A DNA stretch of 26,885 nucleotides, from the NCBI GenBank assembly GCA_001642005.1, contig LWCA01000458.1, positions 1 through 26,885 on the forward strand, in the 5' to 3' direction. The first letter of the stretch is position 1. Each line of letters starts with the position of its first letter. The position numbers and the translations under genes are program-made. The notes under the pieces were generated by a model. The model was given only the letters and a program-made list of their open reading frames with translations. It ran no database searches and had not been told where the DNA came from. The stretch comes from Intoshia linei. Taxonomy: Eukaryota; Orthonectida; Rhopaluridae. This document shows, piece after piece, positions 13,801-21,500 of the stretch.

Positions 13801-14421
13801 CTGTATCAAATGTAATTTTTTTTAAATTCTAGGACTATTTTTATTTTTAAAAAACTGGGCAATCTGGGGTTTGATCGTGAAAGTGGACATTTTTGGGTTT
13901 TCGATTTATGATAATGTTTATGATTTTCAAACTATCCTACAATTTATGCTGTATAAAAATCTGGTACATTATTTATTTTTAAAAAAAAAGGGTAAGTTGT
14001 GGTTTTGGCGTGAAGACATAAGATTTTGAAATTGAACTTTATCATAATGTTGATAATTTTAAAATTTTTATTGGATTGTGTATTTTTTAACATTCTAGGA
14101 GTGGTTTGAATTTTAAAAAAAAAAAAATCAGGGTTTTTCACCTTGAAGAATTTCAATTTCAATTTCTGAATATTTTCATATTCAAATTTCACACGACACT
14201 GGTTATTAATAAATAAGAAATTACTCTGCATATAAATTTGTCTTGATAAGATCGACACATTTTTGGACGCATTTGGAATTCATGTATCGACCGTATCTAT
14301 GGCGTATATCATGAGGCTGGTTTAATGTATTTCTTTTTATCCCACCAGACGAATTAGTGCAAAAGATTAATACATCGTTTAATGTATCTTGAATTACATT
14401 ACAAACATTTTCATTGTCCAT
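10846..14421 (-). CDS. NAA40: N-alpha-acetyltransferase 40 (NatD, histone H4/H2A N-terminal acetyltransferase), 5 exons, 200 residues
   Basis: Transfers acetyl from acetyl-CoA to the N-terminal Ser of histones H4 and H2A. Exons, in gene order on the minus strand: 14421-14225, 13666-13502, 12590-12507, 11044-10970, 10927-10846. All introns are GT-AG, and the frame closes at 603 nt including the stop. Start: a TGA lies directly before the ATG. Family landmarks in order: CVDLIKTNLYADYMESGWGW (human-type DLTKTN...SEWGW), LEDNVQDIMGFVLFDFE, ILYCSELHV, KLGYGSLLADIIEKIA (GNAT acetyl-CoA loop), TKIVLTVFKSNMVAISFYIKRG, and CTYNILSK near the C-terminus. Most blocks align to the human order and spacing; the protein is shorter than human (about 237) at the Lys-rich N-terminus and His/Cys-rich tail. 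Oddities: the first Arg of the RxxGxG acetyl-CoA motif is Val, and the Tyr before the catalytic Glu is Ser. Convergent with ADSS, 4 bp between stops. Confidence 0.9.
11045..12506 (-). other. NAA40 intron 3 (1462 nt)
   Basis: It contains the hAT-like element 11610-12037. Positions 11100-11480 hold decayed pieces resembling the composite repeat (CAAATTTCGAAAACC and ACGGCCAAAAT type blocks) and a GATTCGAATC palindrome near 11141-11155. From 12040 to 12500 I see nothing recognisable. Confidence 0.7.
11610..12037 (+). mobile_element. hAT-like nonautonomous element, 428 bp (NAA40 intron 3)
   Basis: Left end CAGGGGTGCCCAACC; right end read inward CAGCATGCCTAACTTGTCG. Imperfect 8-bp duplications ATGTATAT (11602-11609) and GTGTATAC (12038-12045), 6/8. 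Same family as 5013-5719, in opposite orientation, with a shorter interior. Shared internal blocks include GAGTGG.GATCGACTAATAC. Confidence 0.75.
12713..12988. mobile_element. hAT-like MITE, 276 bp (NAA40 intron 2)
   Basis: Ends CAGTGACCACCAAACC and, from the right, CAGTGGCCATCAAAC; subterminal GC-rich GGGCCGG blocks (12740, 12925) stand out from the AT-rich background. Duplications CACTAAAG (12705-12712) and CAGTAAAT (12989-12996), 6/8. Typical of nonautonomous hAT elements in invertebrates. Confidence 0.8.
13052..13408. repeat. Foldback repeat element, copy 3 (NAA40 intron 2)
   Basis: Left end GGGTGTCTACTTAAATCCAA corresponds to the right end of copy 2 in reverse; right end, reverse complemented, GAGAATATTCTTAAACT corresponds to the left end of copies 1 and 2. 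The ~30-bp units invert about an AT-only centre (13185-13235). This copy fixes both termini of the family. Confidence 0.7.
13667..14224 (-). other. NAA40 intron 1 (558 nt) with degenerate repeat monomers
   Basis: From about 13820 to 14165 there are roughly three diverged copies of a ~115-bp monomer: an ATTCTAGGA start, an A-run, GGG, a TTTTG..GTGAAGA block, then TTATGATAATGTTTATGATT. The same monomer builds the composite repeats in the UBA3 introns. Confidence 0.6.
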
Positions 14422-14639
14422 TCACGCTATTTGATTCCAAAGATTTGAATTTATTGAAAATATTATAGTTCATATTTAGTGGCGTTGATTTGGTAACATT
14501 AAACTGGATTTTATGAATTTCTTAAAGTGACCAGAAAATATATACAATCACTTTTAGTTTATTTGGAATAAGCTTTATTATAATGCATATAATAATAAGC
14601 TGCAAATTTTTTTCATCATCATAAATAAGTAGTTTTGGC

Positions 14640-14890
14640 TCTGTTAAAAGTTTGGTTAGAAAAAAATCTTAAAAAACTACCTTGAAAATTTGGTTATAAA
14701 CAATCTTAAAAACTCCCTTGAAAGGTTCATGAAAAAGAAATCTTATAATCCCCTGAAAGTTTGGTTAAAAAAACATATCTTAAAAACCTCCTTGAAAGTT
14801 TGGTTAGAAAAATTCTTATAAAGCCTTTAAAATTATATTAACAAAAGATATTTTAAAAACCTCCCTAAAAGTTTGGTTAAACAAAAAATA
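14640..14890. repeat. Degenerate tandem array, about 45-bp unit
   Basis: Five or so repeats built on CTTGAAAGTTTGGTTAGAAA followed by ATCTTAAAAACCTC, with length variation between units. It differs from the foldback units, although both carry a GGTT/AACC core. No function is evident. Confidence 0.6.
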
Positions 14891-15385
14891 TATATGCGAA
14901 ATAATTTTAACAAAGCCTTTGAAAAAAGCGAGAATTTACACAAAAAACTTTACAAATTGACATATGTAATCGGTGCACCCACAACTTGTGGATCACTTTT
15001 TAACAAAAAATAATCCTAAAAAATTGAATATACCAAGACTAAATAGATATAAAAGTATCATAAGCTGGGCGAATACAAGAGGCTAGTTAATCGGTGCGAG
15101 CAAGCGAGCAATATTTTTTAGGGTGTCTCTTTTAATATCAAGGGGTCTAGTTTGATTTTAAAGCGTCTCTTCTAGTTTCATTTAAAGGTTGTTATACAAT
15201 AGTTTCCAAATTTGCATTTTTCCGCAAAAATAAAAAAAAATAATCAGCACAAAAAAAAGAGAAATTAATTTTGTTCATTAAATAATCTTAAGTTAATTAG
15301 GTCCAGTCTTCTTAGATAAATTAATGTAAATTCATTAACCAACATTAACATTACAACATTATAAAACATTAATTAAAAATTTAGG

Positions 15386-15409
15386 GGGTGCAACTGCCTT
15401 TTTGCACCC
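15386..15409. repeat. Perfect hairpin 3' of INTS3
   Basis: GGGTGCAA (15386-15393) pairs exactly with TTGCACCC (15402-15409) across the 8-nt loop CTGCCTTT. It begins 36 bp past the INTS3 stop. Its GC-rich stem is conspicuous here. It could be a 3'-end structure or part of a transposon end (GGTGCACCC also occurs near 14972). Confidence 0.5.
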
Positions 15410-15445
15410 AATTAAAAATAATAATTTAATACAAATTGTACAATT

Positions 15446-18400
15446 TCATATAAACATTTTAAAAAGAAGCGAATAAGCAATATAATAATCACTTTTAATA
15501 TCTAGTAAATTTTTAATAATTAAAGAGAGAGTGGTATTATGCTGGTAATGGAGAAGAAACTTTGTATGAGTAGAGGAATTTAAAAGAACATTTAAGAATA
15601 ATTGAATTTGATCAAAATCTTTAGTGTTGGTCTGATAAAGCAGAGTAGCAAATTGAAACAAAACATTATCAAAAATAGAATTTTTCCAAAAAACGCACCA
15701 ATAAGTAATTGCACAAGAAACAATATTAATAAAAGTATCTTGACCGACAGTGAATTGTCTCGTAAATAAAAATTTCAATAGTTGAATATCGGGGAATTGT
15801 CTTTTTAAATATGATGTTAAATTTCCATACAAAAGCGAGCAATCAATTTGAATCAAATCTTGAATAAAGACAAGAGAGATAGCAAAATTGAAGGTTTCGA
15901 AAAGCTTCCAAATGAAAATTTTTTCAATAAAAGAAACAGAGCTGGTATAAAAAAAAATTAAAACTGGTACAATCGTAGATTCATCAAAATATTCAAATCC
16001 TAAATAAGAGCAATTTTCAATAGTAGCAAATTCCTCCACATTAATACACGATAAAATTGAATGAAGAATAAAAGTATTTCCACAGCAAGTATTTTTATAA
16101 TAAATAAATAAGGTAGGAATTAAATCAATTAATAATTTGGGATTGGATAAAGATAAATTTTCAACATCATTAATCAAAAAATCACTTACGCCTAACAATT
16201 TCTGCGATTTACTAGCAATCAGGAACGTCTGTTTATTATAAGGATATTCCATTTCGCAAGATGCATTAAAGTTAATGTTATAAATTTCATAAAAAATATA
16301 GACATGAGAATTTTCAGAGGTTGAAATTTGTTTAAACGTGTAATACAAATACCAATAACCAATATAATCATTCAATTTGTAAATTTCTGTAAACAAAACG
16401 GAAAAAATTTTGAGGGTAGTTTGAACATTACTTGGTAAATTATTTAAAATTTCGGTTGTATTTTCAACAGATTGGTAAATATTTTTTTCCAATTTATAAA
16501 ATTCCTGAATAAACTCTATATTCGCATTTTCTCTTAAAAAATTGGTCATAAAATCGAAAAAAATAATGAGAGGTTTGTCTAAATTCAAAGATGGGTTGAT
16601 GAATTCACCCAGATCAATTGAAATGAGGCAAAGTATAATTTTTGCAATATTTTTAATTTGACTCAAATACAGGTCCGTTTTGTTTTTTAATACAATATTC
16701 ATTACAACAGTGAGAATCCATTTATAATTGGATTTGGCAGAGATAACTTTTGTATTAATCATGGAAAAATTTTTATAAAAATTACAATCACTGGCAAATT
16801 TTAGTTTGTCCAACATTTCAATTATATTTGGTTTAATAAACTTTTTGAATCGCAGAGTTAATTCAAATTTTTTTAAATTGCAAGTTTTTTCATCTGGCAC
16901 TAAAATAATTGATTCGTCGTCACTAAAATTGGCAGGGTTATCCAATTCACTGGGTACAGGTTCCTCCGCTTTTTTAATGGGTTCAGGTGGTTTGGTTTCC
17001 GTCACGATACTTTTCGATCCAAGAGTTTTATCGAAATCGATAAAATTAAAAATATATTTAGCTAGTTTGACTAAATTTTCATTTTGGTAAAAACTGGATG
17101 AAAATATCATTTTGGCATGCATAATTACTTTCATGTCTACGAGATACTTGAGAGAATCTCGCATACCCTTGATTACTAAATTTCTGCCATCTTTCCAAAA
17201 ATTCACTGTACTCTGCAACATGAAATCCAAAAGCGTCTCGTACATGGCGGGTCGTTGTCGAATAGAGTTTATCATTACCAAAACAGTCGGTTCAATGCTC
17301 ATAATTGAATCCTTTTGTTGATTGAAAAAATAACAATCAAAAAAAAGAGCCAATTTAGCATTAGCTAGGGCTACATTGTTGGTAGTGGTCATCAAAATCC
17401 AACCAATCACAGCCCATCGAGGCGTTAAGTTGGAACTGAGCATTTCGTTGGTCGGGTGAATCACGGAACAAATGTATCGTATAATATCCGTTCGAATTGA
17501 TTGGTTCTCATTATTCAGAAAAAAAGAATCGGAAAACCAATCTTGGTATCTTTTCTGGTTTCCAAATTTGACTTTATTTAAAATAAAGGAAATTTTGATT
17601 TCGATTTCTGGGGTTAATCGCGAAATAATGTAAAATTTCGGAGTGGGAGTGAATAGGATTGTAGTCATATCGGTTTCGCTAGTCGGGACAGCGACATTAA
17701 AATTTTTATCTGAATCACGTACTCCCGTATACTTGTTGCCTTCTATCGCACAAAAATTTTTATATTTACTTATACCTTGGATAAAAATTGAAATTTCAGG
17801 AATTTTTGCAATCATCAACAAATTTCTAATTAAATCTCGCCCAATATGTATCAAATCACTCAACCAATAATTATCTAAACACCACTTTATAAATTGAACT
17901 TCCCTTAGTAATAAATTTTTCAAAAGCGGTAACAAATGATCCGACATTAATCGAACAAACGAATATACCGATATTCTCAAAGTCATGGTATTTCTCGAAA
18001 GCCATTCGCGATTTTCGTCAAGTATAGACAACATGGATTCAGTCAAAAAAATATTATTTGGGCTAATATCTCCAGACATGCATTGCCTCAACAAAACGTT
18101 TACTAATTTATCTGAATCTACTAAACCATTAGAAATCAGTTCTCGACATAACCATGTAATTCTTTTTTTAGTTTTATCCGTCAATCTGTCCCATTTTTTC
18201 AAAACTAAAAAGACAACCCGATTTATTACTCCACCTAAACCGTCTCGGCTAATTGCATTCAACCTGACAAACAAAGATTTTGAAACTGTTTTTTCTACCA
18301 ATAGTGCAAATAATAAACCCGTTTGGATTGTTTCATGTGTATCCGCATTCCTACATGAGTGATAATTTAAAGCATCTGTTAAATCTTGTTCGCTTTTTCC

Positions 18401-18493
18401 TTTCAGTATTTCCATTATAAATTCATAATTCTTTTTAAACATTACGTCCGTTTCATCCGTTTCAAACAAAATATTATCCAAATATATACTCAT
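15446..18493 (-). CDS. INTS3: Integrator complex subunit 3, single exon
   Basis: A 1015-residue intronless frame, close to the ~1040 of animal INTS3. The start is the ATG at 18493; the frame extends ten codons upstream only through a TTG. Residues 60-430 match the conserved N-terminal INTS3 domain: ISRDGLGGVINR (81-92), RELISNGL (117-124), IGRDLIRNLL (217-226), SRLTPEIEIK (291-300), VKFGNQKRYQDWF (308-320), IRYICSVIHPTNEML (338-352), RWAVIGW (359-365) and NAKLALFFDCYFF (378-390). An acidic Pro-rich linker with ANFSDDES (about 530) follows, as in animals (AFSDDE). The C-terminal helical repeat half is diverged; GYWYLYYTF is recognisable. INTS3 works in Integrator (3'-end cleavage, transcription attenuation) and is the scaffold of the single-strand DNA-binding SOSS complex in animals. 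ATTAAA at 15425-15430 on this strand is a likely poly(A) signal. It shares a 101-bp upstream region with UBA3. Confidence 0.95.
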   Translation of the reverse strand: MSIYLDNILFETDETDVMFKKNYEFIMEILKGKSEQDLTDALNYHSCRNADTHETIQTGLLFALLVEKTVSKSLFVRLNAISRDGLGGVINRVVFLVLKKWDRLTDKTKKRITWLCRELISNGLVDSDKLVNVLLRQCMSGDISPNNIFLTESMLSILDENREWLSRNTMTLRISVYSFVRLMSDHLLPLLKNLLLREVQFIKWCLDNYWLSDLIHIGRDLIRNLLMIAKIPEISIFIQGISKYKNFCAIEGNKYTGVRDSDKNFNVAVPTSETDMTTILFTPTPKFYIISRLTPEIEIKISFILNKVKFGNQKRYQDWFSDSFFLNNENQSIRTDIIRYICSVIHPTNEMLSSNLTPRWAVIGWILMTTTNNVALANAKLALFFDCYFFNQQKDSIMSIEPTVLVMINSIRQRPAMYETLLDFMLQSTVNFWKDGRNLVIKGMRDSLKYLVDMKVIMHAKMIFSSSFYQNENLVKLAKYIFNFIDFDKTLGSKSIVTETKPPEPIKKAEEPVPSELDNPANFSDDESIILVPDEKTCNLKKFELTLRFKKFIKPNIIEMLDKLKFASDCNFYKNFSMINTKVISAKSNYKWILTVVMNIVLKNKTDLYLSQIKNIAKIILCLISIDLGEFINPSLNLDKPLIIFFDFMTNFLRENANIEFIQEFYKLEKNIYQSVENTTEILNNLPSNVQTTLKIFSVLFTEIYKLNDYIGYWYLYYTFKQISTSENSHVYIFYEIYNINFNASCEMEYPYNKQTFLIASKSQKLLGVSDFLINDVENLSLSNPKLLIDLIPTLFIYYKNTCCGNTFILHSILSCINVEEFATIENCSYLGFEYFDESTIVPVLIFFYTSSVSFIEKIFIWKLFETFNFAISLVFIQDLIQIDCSLLYGNLTSYLKRQFPDIQLLKFLFTRQFTVGQDTFINIVSCAITYWCVFWKNSIFDNVLFQFATLLYQTNTKDFDQIQLFLNVLLNSSTHTKFLLHYQHNTTLSLIIKNLLDIKSDYYIAYSLLFKMFI

Positions 18494-18594
18494 TTTTCTT
18501 ATCTTTCTTATCAAGTATTTCAAAATTAATCAACTTTATTTATTACTGATTCGATAGCATAATTTGAAATTTATGGCTTTCAGTAAAATTACAA
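18494..18594. promoter_or_regulatory. Bidirectional promoter between INTS3 and UBA3
   Basis: Start codons of the divergent genes are 101 bp apart, so both promoters and 5' UTRs must fit here or overlap the coding regions. No clear TATA or initiator motif stands out. Confidence 0.5.
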
Positions 18595-21500
18595 ATGCGA
18601 AATAGTTTATTAAATTTTTTAAAGTGTGATAGACATTTTCAACCATTGCATTTCAATTCAAAGTTAAATGTTTGTTCAGTATATACTTTTTTATTTTTTA
18701 CTAGATTAGATTATACATTAAAACAGTCAATGTTTTGATTGTGGGTGCTGGCGGTTTAGGATGCGAAACTGTTAAAAATTTGGTATGTTTATTATTTTAT
18801 TGATTTTTACCGCGAGGTGCTGCACTGATTTTTAATTAATAATTATTATTAATTAATTAACAGTAATTATTTAGTTCAATATTAAAATATACCGTGAGGC
18901 GTTTTTTTATATAATGAAAAATGAAACTGGCTTAGTTTAGAATAGTTTGGAAAACATGCGGAAACAATGCGGAAAACAACACACTGCGGCCATCAACTAC
19001 TAATTTCAATGCAAATTCTGATGAATCATTCGATTATTTTAATTATTTAGATAATGCATAGATAGTTTAAAGCAGATTTTCCTCTATTCTTTTTCACTAT
19101 GGACCCTAAAAATGATATAAATTACATTTTTTGCTTTTATAAAATGTAATTTGTAAGTTTTGCCGATTATTTAAAAAACCCCAATCGCTATTAGCCATAT
19201 TTTATTTTCCGACATTGAGTCTTTCAGGGTCAAAAACACAATTTCAGCTTTTAAATTAACAATCACCAATAAAATTAGTTTTAAAATTTAAAAACAAACA
19301 TAGGCTGGGACGCGTTTGAAAGTCATTACCATTGTCGTAGATATCAACCTCAGAAACTTACATTTTCATGGTAAAACCCCAAAATTAGCAGCTTTTTTTA
19401 AAAATGAAAAGAATCAACGAATTTTATAAAACACTAGAATAAGCTCTATCAGTATAATCTTTTATTTAATTTTTGGACTGTAAATTATTTCACATTTTTT
19501 GTTGTTAATAAAATATTTTGGAAAAAAATATATGAATACTAAAATGCTTTTTTGGCCGTGAAGTAGTCACTTATTCGGATTGAAATTTTTTGAAATTCTA
19601 GGGCTGTTTTCATTAAAAAAAGAAGGGTAATTTGGCGTTTTGGCTCTGAAGATATAATCTTTTTAAATTTAAATTTATGATAATGTTTATGATTTTAAAA
19701 TTCGCATTAGCGTATATATTTTTTGAAAATTCAACTAGTTTGATTTTCAAAAAGAGGGACAAAAGGGGTTTTTGACCCGTAAGATGTGAAATTGGGAGGT
19801 TGAAATTTATCTTATTAACACCCGGAAAAAATTGTAATAGAAATGTGCACTTTATAAAATTCTAAGAGTAATAGTTATTTCAATAAAGTGGAACACACAC
19901 ACACACAGACAGACACACAAACAAAAATTGCGTAGCCTTTTATTTAATTTAGGATAAATTGTGGATAGTTTATAAAATCATGAGAATTATCATAAGTCGC
20001 ATCCTCAAAAACTTAAAATCAATTAAAAACTCGGTCTTAAAATTAAAAATATTGGCTATGAACAGTTTTGATAATTCGTGGTTCAAGGTGCCACCCATGG
20101 TTAGGAAATACTGCTTTACAGGGTAAACGAATAACGAGTCTTTTTAAATCAAATTCATATTTTTTATACAAATTTTAAATTGACTAATTAGTAGATCCAT
20201 TCAAACATTATGATTTTATTGGATAAAACACGATGCGGATGCGCAATATCAATGTTGTAACCAAAAATCGTTACAGACAACCAATATTTCAAATAGATGA
20301 ACAATATTGAATAATCCATCCATTATGTCATAATTTATGATAGCGGTTACCACGACAAAAGAATCAGCTTACTGAGCTGTATTCGATATTGCTAATCTAT
20401 TTAAAATATTGGTTGTCTGTAACGATTTTTGGTTACAACATTGATATTGAGCATCCACATCGTATTTTATCCATTATACTATAAAGTCGTGAAGCAATAA
20501 TGCGTAATAATTTGCATATAATTTTAAGGCTTAAATTAAGCCGAAAATTTTATTCGTTATCATAGATAAGTAGTTTTGGCTTTGCATTTAACACTAAATA
20601 AACTAAAATTGATAGTACATATTTTTTCTGGTCACTTTATTTTAAATCATTTTTATTACATTATGCTTTTATTATGCTCTAAAGTTGTTAATCAACAACA
20701 CATACTTTATCATAAACACAATTATGCGCGATCAATGATGCCATAATTGAATGAGCAATAATGCAAACACTTTAATAGCTTAATTAAAATGTACCGTAAG
20801 CTAGTCATTATGATCTATGAATGGCTCAACTAATTAGTAATACTTATTAAGTATAGTACAGCGATTTTGAATTAGAACAGTGCAAATGGTTTCAGATCTC
20901 AAATTTTATTAATTATTAAAATTTTTAATCATTTTCTTGATAACAACAAATATAGTCTTATAACAAAATGTTCATACCGCATATTTTATATTTTAAATTT
21001 GTCTCAATGAATTGAAAATTTTTTGGCCCGCTGGTAAAAAATAGTACCACCCCTAGTTTAGCATATATAATTAAAACATTTATTATTTAAGATTGGACTG
21101 GGATTTAACAGTTTGACCATTGTAGATATGGACACAATTGAATTAACCAATCTAAACCGACAATTTTTGTTTAGGTAAATATTATACAGCAGTGGTTCTC
21201 AACGTCGGCGGTAGCGCCCCGGCGTTTTCAAAGTGTAAGGGATAATGTTGTAATTTAAAGGAATTTTTTTCTATCATTTTTAAAAGATTTTGAAGATAAT
21301 TTTATCGCTCCAGAGAATGGAAGTCCTGATTTACATTTGTAATTTTGTAAATTTTTAGTTCATTTTTTCTAATTTTCACTTTATTAAAACGCAAATGTCA
21401 TGATGGAAATCACTATTTTTTTATTACCATTATTAATATTGCTGATATTTTAATAGTTTGATTTGTGGTTATTTCTTATGACTTTTTAGATTAGTATAAA

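Larger units (their letters stand above)
14422..15445. other. Spacer between NAA40 and INTS3
   Basis: Contains a dispersed repeat (14518-14640) whose reverse complement occurs at 20520-20640, a degenerate tandem array (14640-14890), and from 14930 an uncharacterised stretch with a locally GC-richer motif, CGGTGCGAGCAAGCGAGC, near 15093. A perfect hairpin lies near its right end. No coding potential is seen. NAA40 regulatory DNA must lie in the left part. Confidence 0.6.
18783..21091 (+). other. UBA3 intron 2 (2309 nt)
   Basis: No nested gene was found. Contents: AT-rich unique sequence (18783-19300), composite-repeat monomers and a full tail (about 19560-19955), a hAT-type end near 20090-20115 (CAGTATTTCCTAACC on the minus strand), the 252-bp foldback hairpin (20221-20472), a dispersed repeat (20520-20640), then unassigned sequence and another hAT-type end, CTAGGGGTGGTACT on the minus strand, near 21044-21057. 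Confidence 0.65.

Noticed and set aside
16806-18362. Plus-strand frames of 69-125 codons opposite INTS3
   Set aside because: Antisense shadows of a conserved coding region; no family resemblance.
18494-18523. INTS3 N-terminal extension of ten residues
   Set aside because: It would start at TTG; the first ATG (18493) has a good A-rich context and is kept as the start.
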